From positions 16,266 to 80,265 of the forward strand of contig JAABTQ010000014.1 of NCBI GenBank assembly GCA_011389745.1: DNA of 64,000 bases, given 5' to 3'. How positions within the stretch are numbered: the stretch's first letter is position 1; each line of letters starts with the position of its first letter. Origin of the DNA: Desulfobacteraceae bacterium (lineage in GTDB: Bacteria; Desulfobacterota; Desulfobacteria; Desulfobacterales; SKZT01). Positions 51,427-59,491 of the stretch are shown here, piece after piece. The translations under genes and the position numbers were made by a program. The notes beneath the pieces were generated by a model. It ran no database searches and was not told where the DNA came from. It saw only the letters and a program-made list of their open reading frames with translations.

Positions 51427-52110
51427 ATGACTTCCGACAACATCATTATCAGCCCAAAGCCGCAAGACTTGGCCGTAACAATTAAACAGGTGGCCCGGTA
51501 TACGGGGGGAAGCCGTTATCGGATGGATGCCGATATGGAAAAAATGGCTGTCTCGGTTTTGGAAGAGGCCATAAATCTGATTGATCCTGCGTTGGTATAT
51601 TCCGTTCATGAAATATCCCAACTGCATAATGATATACGCACCGGACTTTTTTTGCCTGAAAATACAGAAGAAGCCCCGAAAATCGCCGGTTGTATCTGTA
51701 CATTAGGACCAAAACTTGAGACTTCAGTCAGTGAGGCAATGCAAACCGGTGACGGTCTTCGAGGGGTGCTTTTAGATGCGGCAGGTGTAGGGTTGCTGGA
51801 GTCTTTAGGAAATTTATCATTTGCCCATATCCGCGATAAGGCCCGAAAATACGATTTGTATGCCGGTTGCCGTTCGGGTCCCGGTTACAACCATGTGCCC
51901 ATGGAGGCTCAAATTCATTTGTTTTCAATGGTGGATTCAACAGGTATCGGAGTATTCCTGAGGAATTCTTTGGTCATGAGTCCGGCAAAATCATTGTCGT
52001 TTTTTGTGGTTTTTTACAAAAAACCTCATGCGGAATCCGATGCTTACAAATGCCGTACCTGTGACCTGACGGATTGCTCTTATCGAATCGGCAATAAAGT
52101 AAAAAAATAA
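51427..52110 (+). CDS. Protein related to the cobalamin-dependent methionine synthase activation domain
   Basis: 227 aa. The stretch SGPGYNHVPMEAQIHLFSMVDSTGIGVFL matches the SPGYP...E..KLF.LLD...IG.. region of the MetH reactivation domain, which binds AdoMet and re-methylates cob(II)alamin. The N-terminal half (DAAGVGLLESLG) also fits stand-alone activation proteins. C-terminal CRTCDLTDCSYR could bind a metal or cluster. It lies 15 bases after the giant gene and 40 bases before the RACo-like gene, as in corrinoid-enzyme activation pairs. Confidence 0.75.
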   Translation: MTSDNIIISPKPQDLAVTIKQVARYTGGSRYRMDADMEKMAVSVLEEAINLIDPALVYSVHEISQLHNDIRTGLFLPENTEEAPKIAGCICTLGPKLETSVSEAMQTGDGLRGVLLDAAGVGLLESLGNLSFAHIRDKARKYDLYAGCRSGPGYNHVPMEAQIHLFSMVDSTGIGVFLRNSLVMSPAKSLSFFVVFYKKPHAESDAYKCRTCDLTDCSYRIGNKVKK

Positions 52111-52150
52111 TATCTGATCCAAACTTTGAACTATCGTATGAGAATTAAAA

Positions 52151-53794
52151 ATGACCAAAAAGGATGAATTTACAATATTCCTCCATGATAATCCGATTAA
52201 GGTAAAAAAGGGCCAAAGCCTGATGCATGCCCTGTTGGAAAAAGGCATCTTTTTGAGGGCTGATTGCGGCGGCAGCGGGCGATGTGCAAAATGCAGCGTC
52301 AAAATTATTCAGGATCTTCCGGAATCAAAAAAGCTTTTGGAAAGTAAAGATGAGAGCACCGAAAGCACAAGGTTCAATTACCGGAATGTCCTGGCATGTC
52401 AGGAAACAGTTACTGAAAATCTTGTGATCGAAATTCCCCAATCGGTAAACTTAAGCCCTGATGCCATTCAAAAACCAAGGATTTCCCATAAGCTCAACTC
52501 CCGTATATCCGGTATTTTAACAGGTGAGCATTCGACTTCCGGACATTGTCTGGCAGTAGACCTCGGAACCACAACCATTGCCATTTATCTCTGCAATTTG
52601 GAAAATGCATCCATTGATGGTTCGGTTTCCCTGAAAAATCCGCAATTCCTTTTCGGTACCGATGTCATGAGCCGAATCACAGCCTTGTCTGAAAATCCGA
52701 TGATTTTAGGACGACTCCAGAAGGTTGTGGTCCAGGCCATTGACTTGGGAATCCGTAACCTGTGTCTTTCCAGAAATGAAATCGATCCAAAAAGTATCAG
52801 GCGCATGGCAGTGGTGGGAAATTCAGTCATGCTTCACCTGTTTCTCGGAAAAGATCCCTCTAGTATCGGAGTGGCACCTTATGAGCCAAAATTTTATGAA
52901 ACTCAAATGGTTTCTGCAGGTCGGCTTGGATTCAATTTCAATCATAACACTGAAATTTTTACAATTCCTTTAATATCCGGGTTTTTAGGAGCCGACATTG
53001 TGGCTGCATCCCTGGCCGTGGACCTGAAAGAACAACCGTTCGGCACTGTCCTGGCCGATGTGGGCACCAATGGAGAATTGATGGCGGTCGGATCGGAATC
53101 AATGATAGCCACGTCGTGCGCCACGGGCCCTGCATTGGAAGGCGCCGCTATCGAGCATGGCATGCAGGCGGTCTCCGGAGCCATATCTGCGGTGTCGATA
53201 GATATGACTTCCGGCAGGGTCAAATACATGGTTAAAGGAAGCCGAAAACCGCGAGGAATTTGTGGGTCCGGAATCATCAGCGCCGTGGCGGAGCTGCTTA
53301 GAGCAAAAATACTGCTTCCTGACGGACGATTTGACCCATTCTCCGGATATGACCGGATTCGGTTAAATCATAAAAATATCCCTGAGTTTGTACTGGTTTC
53401 TGAAAACGAATCCGGTACCGGAAAAGTCATCACACTCACCCAGGCGGACATTCGAAATGTGCAGCTTGCCAAAGGCGCGTTTCGTACCGGAATTGACCTT
53501 CTGTGTGAAAAAATCGGCTTGGCTGTTCCCCGCCGATTGCTTGTGGCCGGTGCCTTCGGAAACTATATCCGAAAACAGGATGCTTTGGCTATCGGCATGT
53601 TTCCCCCAATGTCGGAAAAAAATATCCGTATTGTCGGAAATGCCGCCGGAGAAGGTGCAATTCTCTCACTTTTCGATACGCAAAGCCTTATGCAAGCCCA
53701 TGATCTCGCCAATTCTACCCAGGTAATCGATCTGGCCTCCCACAAAAATTTTCAGGATCATTTTGTTGATTCGTTGTCGTTTCCGGAATCCTGA
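52151..53794 (+). CDS. RACo-like corrinoid reductive activator (2Fe-2S plus ASKHA ATPase, DUF4445)
   Basis: 547 aa. The N-terminus is a [2Fe-2S] ferredoxin (CGGSGRCAKC with a distal ACQ); the rest is the ASKHA ATPase fold, with VDLGTTTIAIYL as phosphate-1 motif, ADVGTNGELM and CATGPALEGAAIEHGM. RACo/RamA proteins use ATP to reduce Co(II) corrinoids for methyl transfer. It probably acts with the preceding MetH-activation-like protein. No corrinoid protein or methyltransferase is in the window. Confidence 0.88.
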   Translation: MTKKDEFTIFLHDNPIKVKKGQSLMHALLEKGIFLRADCGGSGRCAKCSVKIIQDLPESKKLLESKDESTESTRFNYRNVLACQETVTENLVIEIPQSVNLSPDAIQKPRISHKLNSRISGILTGEHSTSGHCLAVDLGTTTIAIYLCNLENASIDGSVSLKNPQFLFGTDVMSRITALSENPMILGRLQKVVVQAIDLGIRNLCLSRNEIDPKSIRRMAVVGNSVMLHLFLGKDPSSIGVAPYEPKFYETQMVSAGRLGFNFNHNTEIFTIPLISGFLGADIVAASLAVDLKEQPFGTVLADVGTNGELMAVGSESMIATSCATGPALEGAAIEHGMQAVSGAISAVSIDMTSGRVKYMVKGSRKPRGICGSGIISAVAELLRAKILLPDGRFDPFSGYDRIRLNHKNIPEFVLVSENESGTGKVITLTQADIRNVQLAKGAFRTGIDLLCEKIGLAVPRRLLVAGAFGNYIRKQDALAIGMFPPMSEKNIRIVGNAAGEGAILSLFDTQSLMQAHDLANSTQVIDLASHKNFQDHFVDSLSFPES

Positions 53795-53855
53795 ATTTTC
53801 TTTTCAGAACTACGTAAACCTGAAAACCGGATTGTGTCTCTGTCATTTAAGCGGT

Positions 53856-53950
53856 TGTCATTCTGAGTGAGCAACATCAGCGACTGGATACCAAAAAAGA
53901 TAATATTTTCCTGTATGCTGCTTGAAACCGAAAAATCTCCGGTTTCAAGC
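53856..53950. repeat. Solo end of the MITE-like element and an 11-bp hairpin after the RACo-like gene
   Basis: TGTCATTCTGAG (53856-53867) equals the left end of the 41.2-kb element but no right end follows. GCTTGAAACCG (53920-53930) and CGGTTTCAAGC (53940-53950) form a perfect stem with a 9-base loop, a possible terminator. The remainder of the 400-base gap up to 54195 has a TATAAT (54125) but no gene. Confidence 0.6.
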
Positions 53951-54195
53951 CTGCAGGGATTATCAAAATTGACTTGACACGGTAAAAAACAGGACCATAG
54001 ATACAGAAACGAAAGTTAAAAAATACCATCGGGAGCAAAGTGATTTTCCGTGCATGGTTTGGGGTAACCCATTAAAAAAGCCCCTTGTCAAGGAAGGTAG
54101 AATGAGGTCGGACCAAGCAAACTATATAATATGACGAATAATATTCTTGGAAAAAATCGATTTTCACCTTCAATATCTTCCATTTTAAGGTCAAA

Positions 54196-55131
54196 ATGAC
54201 AGGTGTATCTTTGGGAAAAGTTCCGGAGATAGAATTCCAACCAAAACCCACTGCGGGCAAGCCGCAGATGTTCTCGTTAGCCAAGAAAGAAGACATGCCT
54301 CCAACCACCTCAGTGCCTGAAGCATATCGAATACAGTTCCGTTCATTTACCCCCTTTCTGCTGATCTCGTTCGGCATGGCTTGGGGTATCCTTGGACTGT
54401 ACATTTTCCTCCCGGAACTTATGGGAACAGCGTTCGGCCAGCTCACCGGCAACCATCCGCTCTTCTTCCTGGCTGTGTACGCGCCTGCAATCGCGGCGTT
54501 CACTCTTGTTACCCGCAACGGTGGTATCGCCGGCCTGCGGCGCTTCCTCGGACGGGCGTTGCTCTGGCGCTGCAGCGCAGCCTGGTATGCCTTTCTGATC
54601 ATTGGCATTCCGTTGATCTTCATTGCCGGTTCCGCTTTTAGAGGGAACCTATTTACAGAACCGTTTCCATTTGCATCCCTTCAGGCCCTGCTCGTGGCGT
54701 TGATCCTCGCCGCCATCAAAGGCCCGGTCGAGGAGTTCGGCTGGCGGGGGCTCGCACTTCCTCTTCTGCAAAGTAAGTTCGCTCCAATCTGGGCCGGGCT
54801 TATTCTTGGAGCCATATGGGGGATTTGGCATTTGCCTGCATTCCTCTTGAGCGGAACCCAGCAGAGTGAGTGGTCGTTCATGGCATTCTTTGCTGGGTGC
54901 TTGGCGATAAGTGTCATCGCAACTGCACTGTTCAATAGGTCGCGTGGCAGCATTCTGCTGTCAGCGTTCTTCCACTTCTCGCTCATGAACCCGATCTTTC
55001 CTGATGCGCAGCCCTACGACACACACCTGCTGATAGTTGCCACCGTCCTTATCGTTTGGTGGAACCGCAAGAATATGTTTACAAAGGAAGGATCGATCAC
55101 AGAAGTCATTCCGCACGGAAAAAGCGACTGA
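54196..55131 (+). CDS. CPBP-family intramembrane metalloprotease/glutamic protease
   Basis: 311 aa. Several hydrophobic helices and the ABI/CPBP motifs: KGPVEEFGWRGLALPLLQ (EExxxR), GIWGIWHLPAF (FxxxH-type) and FFHFSLMN. The family acts in membrane proteolysis, peptide tolerance and bacteriocin immunity. The first 40 residues precede the first helix and could be non-coding; ATGs at 54268 and 54295 are alternatives. The gene has more G+C than its surroundings and is abutted by an attC-like fold at the stop, indicating acquisition. Confidence 0.85.
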   Translation: MTGVSLGKVPEIEFQPKPTAGKPQMFSLAKKEDMPPTTSVPEAYRIQFRSFTPFLLISFGMAWGILGLYIFLPELMGTAFGQLTGNHPLFFLAVYAPAIAAFTLVTRNGGIAGLRRFLGRALLWRCSAAWYAFLIIGIPLIFIAGSAFRGNLFTEPFPFASLQALLVALILAAIKGPVEEFGWRGLALPLLQSKFAPIWAGLILGAIWGIWHLPAFLLSGTQQSEWSFMAFFAGCLAISVIATALFNRSRGSILLSAFFHFSLMNPIFPDAQPYDTHLLIVATVLIVWWNRKNMFTKEGSITEVIPHGKSD

Positions 55132-55132
55132 T

Positions 55133-55185
55133 GGCTAACCATGCCATGCACAGCGGAATTCCCGTCCGTGTGCATGGTCACGTAG
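55133..55185 (+). repeat. Integron attC-like site (degenerate) after the CPBP gene
   Basis: One base after the CPBP stop, GGCTAAC is followed by CCATGCACAGCGG (55144-55156), a 9-base loop, and CCGTGTGCATGG (55166-55177), which pair with a single extrahelical G, then TCACGTAG. This is attC geometry, except that the right core reads CGTAG instead of CGTTAG. It suggests a decayed cassette junction. Confidence 0.5.
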
Positions 55186-55189
55186 AGGG

Positions 55190-55245
55190 ATTATTATCCA
55201 AAACCGGAATTTTCCCGGTTCGAAAATTTCAAAGATACCTTTTTT
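55190..55245. repeat. Hairpin repeat copy 1
   Basis: ATTATTATCCAAAACCGG then AATTTTCCCGGTTCG and AAATTTCAAAGATACC. Nearly the same sequence recurs at 57791-57845 and a partial one at 59248-59288. The core AACCGG..CCGGTT is a short stem. The stretch between here and the PAS fragment is gene-free. Confidence 0.7.
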
Positions 55246-55444
55246 AGATAAAGATTCTCCCGATGAGATTAGATTTAAAGTACTACAACAAATAATTTGG
55301 TTGCTGCATCAGAGGAGATTTTGAAAGAGAGCCGTTTTGAAGGATTGTAGGTTAAATGTGGATTTTCTTGAATTTAAGGGCTACAATCGGAATCATTTTA
55401 TTAAAAAATGGGGAAAGAGTTGCTCTGATGAGGGAGAAAACTTC

Positions 55445-55828
55445 ATGGTAGATCTATATTTAGACCAGATATTCGAAGATATTGTATATACAATGCATCA
55501 ACCTTTTTTGGTGCTCAATTCAGAACTGAGGGTAACCTTAGCGAATCATTCCTATTATGAAATCTTCAAGATAAAACCTGAAGAGACCATAGGAAAACTT
55601 ATTTATAATCTGAACAATAATGAATGGGATATTCCCGAACTACGGGAGATACTGGAAACCATCATTCCAAAGCAATTAACTGTTGATAAATACAAGGTTG
55701 AATACGATTTTACCAACATCGGTAGGCGCATCATGCTACTCAACGCCCGCCAAATACACCGGAAAGACATTGATGCCCCGATGATCCTATTAGCAAGATT
55801 ATCAGCTATCGTACGGTCCGTCATGTAA
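55445..55828 (+). pseudogene. Truncated PAS-domain sensor fragment
   Basis: 127 aa from the ATG at 55445 (GAGGGAG upstream; the ORF track starts 36 codons earlier without a site). The sequence is a PAS domain (QPFLVLNSELRVTLANHSYYEIFKIKPEETIGK... MLLNARQIHRKDIDAPMILLA) as found at the N-terminus of sulfate-reducer histidine kinases, where ...LLA is usually followed by IEDITER. Here the frame runs into unrelated residues and stops after 10. No kinase domain follows. It could also be a free PAS protein, but truncation looks likelier. Confidence 0.55.
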
Positions 55829-55993
55829 GAAATGCTATTGGCCATAGGATTTGGAAAATAATTCTTCCAAGGCCTATCCATAGTGAGATGTTCAGATTCA
55901 GATGCAATATGAGGGTATATCCTTGATACCAGGCATGATGGACTCGCAACATCATTAAGGGAAATGATGCGAGCATTTGAATGAAAAGGCTCA

Positions 55994-56049
55994 GCTAACA
56001 AAATGCTCCAGCAGACTCGTAAACTCCCCGCTGAGCTTGGACGTTAGCG
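55994..56049 (+). repeat. Integron attC-like site preceding the HNH-like cassette gene
   Basis: GCTAACA (R'') pairs with GTTAGCG (R'), inner TGCTCCAGC with GCTGAGC leaving one bulged C, separated by a variable loop; overall about 55 bases. This agrees with classic attC layout (CTAACaa...GCCGAC...GTTAG). The next ORF starts 12 bases after the right core, just where cassette genes start. No integrase gene or attI was seen in the window. Confidence 0.68.
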
Positions 56050-56061
56050 TGAAAATCGAAA

Positions 56062-56778
56062 ATGACAAAGAAGAAATCGTGCGACGTGATCGGTGTCTGT
56101 TCTTTGTGCGGCAATATCCTCTCAGGAAAGATTGACCGTATCCAATCCGCACCTGTTTTGTTTGCCTACTCACTCAAGCTGCAATCATTCCTTCCAATCC
56201 GATGAGGACTATTTCGTCTATTCGTTGGCCCCAGTAGCGAAATTCCACGAACCCGGAAGTTATGTCGCGCATGACATCGAGAAGAGAGCGAAGAACCGTC
56301 AGCAAATACCTCTCCTCGCAAAGGTCTTGGAGCAGTTCGAAATGGCCATCCTTGATTCAACCCACAGAAGGAGGTATGTGCCTATTGAGGGGTCGCGAAT
56401 CGGCCGCGTTGTGTGGAAGATCGCACGAGGATTGTACTTCAAGGAAACGGGACAACGCGTAGATGAGTTACTTTTCAGGCTCGTCAATTGTACACTGAGA
56501 ATCAAGCCCTTCCTGAGCCCATTATGAAATGGTCCTGATTGGTCCGGAAAATCATCCTTTGGCTGGTAAGGATCGGAATTTGCCGATGGAGTTGTGTCTT
56601 CGACAAGTTTGCGGATGCGCTACAAGAAATCCCTGGCAAAGAAGATTATCCATCCGTATTTGATTACCGGTACATCGTCTTGGATTATGCCCACACCTTT
56701 ATCATGAGCATGTGGAATTGCTTCACATTCCTTGTTGTGTTCCACCTTCCAATAGAGTTAGAGGTGAGCCCGTTTTGA
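56062..56778 (+). pseudogene. Broken HNH-like cassette gene
   Basis: An ORF opening MTKKKSCDVIGVCSLCGN (a CxxC zinc knuckle) in the first frame stops at the TGA near 56204; the homologous continuation, LFCLPTHSSCNHSFQSDEDYF (CxxCN-like), is in the +1 frame (ORF 56093-56527), and a third piece with YPSVFDYRYIVLD is back in the first frame (56539-56778). Whole proteins of this kind are HNH-endonuclease-like or uncharacterised and about 250 aa. At least two frame changes and stops indicate decay. A sequencing error cannot be excluded. Confidence 0.5.
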
Positions 56779-56838
56779 TTTCAAGCTTCACCCCTCTTTT
56801 TAGCCATCACAATTCATCTTAACCGATGCAAGTTTCGC

Positions 56839-57474
56839 CTACTTTGGCACCAGCAGGTCCCAATCAGGTTTGATTTTTATCTTCGCTTGTTTATTTTTCG
56901 GATTGTTCGATTCGTAACAGACCTTTTCTTTCTCTACAAGGTTCCACAAGGTAAGCTTTATCGTATTTCCCGACGATTCGTCCGGGTCGCGGACGTTGTG
57001 GTCGAGAAGCATGCTGATGTTGTTTCCCTTGTCGTCAAGAAACGCCCATTTCCACGAGAGATGTGCGTGAAACGGGTCTCCACGCCATTCTTTCGGCTCT
57101 CCGTAGCGCTTTTTAAGCCTTTTCAGCAGTTGTTCGTAAAATTGTTTGGAACGATCGGCATACTTCATTTTTATTCTCAAAATCCGGCCCGGTTCGTCGC
57201 AGTTGCCTATCCACAGCAAACCATAATCGTACCCCGGAATTTCGATCGTTTCCACTTCTTTAAGAAACAGGCTGAAACGGGGCTGCAGCATGGTGTCCGT
57301 CTTTATCATTTGCATTGAATCTTCGATGTTCCCGCCCAATTTTATTCCCGCAATTTCTTTAGGAGGCTCCTTTGCCAGGGCCGGCGAACTGTCCCAAAAA
57401 AACAAAAAAAGGAAGACTAAGACCGATGCAAAGAATAAATTCGATAAACCAATAAAAATTGGAATTTTTTTCAT
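56839..57474 (-). CDS. Conserved hypothetical exported protein
   Basis: 211 aa. A signal peptide (KKIPIFIGLSNLFFASVLVFLFLFFWDSSPALA) is followed by a soluble domain with IAGIKLGGNIEDSMQM and RYGEPKEWRGDPFHAHLSWKWAFLDDKGNNISM. The second segment recalls a recurring periplasmic family seen in sulfate reducers, but I cannot name it. A strong GGGAGG site precedes the ATG. Opposite in direction to the cassette remnants, it may be a cassette gene itself or a resident gene. Confidence 0.7.
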   Translation of the reverse strand: MKKIPIFIGLSNLFFASVLVFLFLFFWDSSPALAKEPPKEIAGIKLGGNIEDSMQMIKTDTMLQPRFSLFLKEVETIEIPGYDYGLLWIGNCDEPGRILRIKMKYADRSKQFYEQLLKRLKKRYGEPKEWRGDPFHAHLSWKWAFLDDKGNNISMLLDHNVRDPDESSGNTIKLTLWNLVEKEKVCYESNNPKNKQAKIKIKPDWDLLVPK

Positions 57475-57790
57475 AAAATTTCCTCCCTTTATTTAAGGGT
57501 AATCAGTCGGATTTTATTTCGAGTCTTTTTCGCTAAAAGCCATCGCTCTAAATTTGAACCTTTGTTACTGTTATGGCTTAGACATAATATATTATCTCCA
57601 GCCTTTTTTACAACCAGCCTTGCGGCCGCGTTGCAAATCGGAAATATTCCTGCGCCAAGCTCGATCTCGTTTTCCCGGATGTAATTTCCGAGTCGGTCCG
57701 CCACCTTCTGGATAGTGAACAGAAGGAATTAGATTTGCAAAAAGTGTTATTTTTTCAAGGTTTACGGGTCCATTAACCTGTGCGTTTAAC

Positions 57791-57845
57791 TATAATCATC
57801 CAAACCCGGAATATTCCCGGATCGGAAATTTCAGGAATACCTTTT
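57791..57845. repeat. Hairpin repeat copy 2
   Basis: TATAATCATCCAAACCCGG, AATATTCCCGGATCGG and AAATTTCAGGAATACC; about 80% like copy 1. The gap 57475-58219 also holds a 71-codon minus-strand ORF (57489-57704) of uncertain status; otherwise no gene is visible. Confidence 0.7.
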
Positions 57846-58219
57846 CAATTCGAAACTTGAATTATCTACAAATTTAGTGCATGAATATGCAAGTTATGTT
57901 GCCAGTTTGATTTCTCCACGATCGATGAAACATACTTTTTGAAATCAATAGCCTCGGAAGTGGGAACAATTGCCTGTATTTGAAATACAATTTATATTTC
58001 AAGAATTCCGTTAAGCTTTAACTAACACCGGACATGCCTGGTATATTGCAGGGCAGATATTTTTCACCAAATTTTTGGATGGCATTCATTCTTCCAGCAC
58101 TTTTGAAATCTTATGACACAACCAACCATTCGCACCGGCACGAACAATGCTGGAGAACACGGCCATTAACACTGGCCCGACCTGCACCATCGTCACAGCC
58201 ATTAAGAGAGGGAAGAAAA

Positions 58220-59104
58220 ATGATCGTCTTGGAAGAAAGTACGACAAATATGGATTTCCATCTGATAGGAGGCAGGCACCCGAATATGATTCGAATCGTT
58301 ATACTTTTTGTTGTTTTCGCACTTTTCGGCTGCGATGACAGTCAAAGCGAGATCCGTTTTGACAAGCAATCAGAGTACGAAAGGATCCTTGTCATAGATA
58401 AAAATGACAGGCGATATCTTCGTTTCGGTAATCCGAATTCCGCCAATGAAAGCGTTATTTCTCTATCGGATCCCAGAACCGTTCCTGCTGAATACATAAG
58501 GATTGCCGCCTTGGGGGCAATGCTGACCCCGAATCCGAATCGCGCCCTCATGATTGGCTTGGGCGGAGGGACCTATACTACCTTGCTGAGGAGACACTTT
58601 CCAAACCTGCATATCGACGCCGTCGAGATTGATCCGGTCGTGGTTGAAGCAGCCAAGACCTTTTTCGGGGTTCGGGAAGACGAACGATTCAAAATTCATG
58701 TTGCGGATGGAGCTATATTCGTTAGAGAAACTCAGAGCATTTACGATCTTGTCTTCATAGACGCCTACAGTGGAGAGGGCATACCTCAAGCGCTGTCGGG
58801 TCCGTCGTTTTTTGACGCCGTAAAAACTAAAACATCCCCCGAAGGAGTTGTTGTATTGAACCTGTTTAACCAGCATGGAAAAGAACAATCGTTTATCCAG
58901 GTCTTCAGAACCCGCTTCCCGCATACGGCCTGCGTCAGGTCCTCCGACGATCTCAATTTGGTTCTTTTTGGCAAAACATCCGATATGCCGGCCCATGCCG
59001 ATCTGATTGCTGCGACTCGAGGATTTTCCGCTGTTGCCGATCTTTCGTTCGACCTTGAAAAGATCGCAAAAAAACTCGGTATGGAATGCAGGGTCTCCGG
59101 TTAG
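58220..59104 (+). CDS. Spermidine-synthase-like methyltransferase-fold protein, possible lipoprotein
   Basis: 294 aa from the ATG at 58220, which has a GAGGGAAG site; ATG 58286 is an alternative and would start MIRIVILFVVFALFGCDD, a lipoprotein signal (LFGC). The core is a SAM-type fold: MIGLGGGTYTTLLRRHFPNLHIDAVEIDPVVVEAAKTFFG and DLVFIDAYSGEGIPQALSG, as in polyamine synthases and their non-catalytic relatives. The aminopropyl-transfer Asp pattern is only partly clear. The membrane anchor would be unusual for a biosynthetic enzyme. The 58034 start of the ORF track has no support. Confidence 0.75.
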   Translation: MIVLEESTTNMDFHLIGGRHPNMIRIVILFVVFALFGCDDSQSEIRFDKQSEYERILVIDKNDRRYLRFGNPNSANESVISLSDPRTVPAEYIRIAALGAMLTPNPNRALMIGLGGGTYTTLLRRHFPNLHIDAVEIDPVVVEAAKTFFGVREDERFKIHVADGAIFVRETQSIYDLVFIDAYSGEGIPQALSGPSFFDAVKTKTSPEGVVVLNLFNQHGKEQSFIQVFRTRFPHTACVRSSDDLNLVLFGKTSDMPAHADLIAATRGFSAVADLSFDLEKIAKKLGMECRVSG

Positions 59105-59210
59105 CCTAATTCTCCTTATATTGATACTGCGGTCAACCATACGTCCGGAAAAGCGGCGATCGCACGCCATTGCTCCGTTACGGCAACGCTTTTAAAACCA
59201 CAAATCAATA

Positions 59211-59288
59211 CCGGCAAATGTATTCTTTGTAATTGCCGGCTTTCAGGATAATTTTCCGAAACCGGGATATTCCCGGAAAAGCAAATCC
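59211..59288. repeat. Hairpins and repeat copy 3 after the SpeE-like gene
   Basis: CCGGCAA (59211-59217) pairs with TTGCCGG (59233-59239); then ATAATTTTCCGAAACCGGGATATTCCCGG (59249-59276) corresponds to the start of copies 1 and 2 with the palindrome CCGGGA-TAT-TCCCGG. Similarity ends thereafter. The rest of the gap 59105-59491 has no gene. Confidence 0.6.
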
Positions 59289-59491
59289 ATATGCGGTCCG
59301 GTAGCTATTTATACAACCGAAATAGAATCGCTAAATTAACCTCAATTTAACTTTGGAACTATTACTATCTATTGAACTATTTTTTCTGTTCTGATAATTA
59401 TTTGATTTTGAAAACCTACATAATGGTTCACTTTGATCAAGAGCAGCGACAGGGTTAATTTTGCAGCTGTTTCGAATTCGGAGACATAGAA

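Noticed and set aside
54072-54623. 183-codon minus-strand ORF
   Set aside because: Antisense to the CPBP gene; long because of the region's higher G+C.
55200-55245. GGTTCGAAA string resembling a tRNA T-loop
   Set aside because: It is part of the hairpin repeat; no acceptor, D- or anticodon stem can be formed around it.
57489-57704. 71-codon minus-strand ORF (ADRLGNYIRENEIELGAGIF...)
   Set aside because: Looks somewhat protein-like and may be a fragment, but has no ribosome site, no recognised family and follows an in-frame stop closely; not supported enough to list.
58463-59170. 235-codon minus-strand ORF
   Set aside because: Antisense shadow of the SpeE-like gene, which shows the SAM-fold motifs.
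53795-59491. Complete integron
   Set aside because: No tyrosine-recombinase intI gene or attI site is visible; only attC-like folds, so at most an integrase-less cassette remnant.
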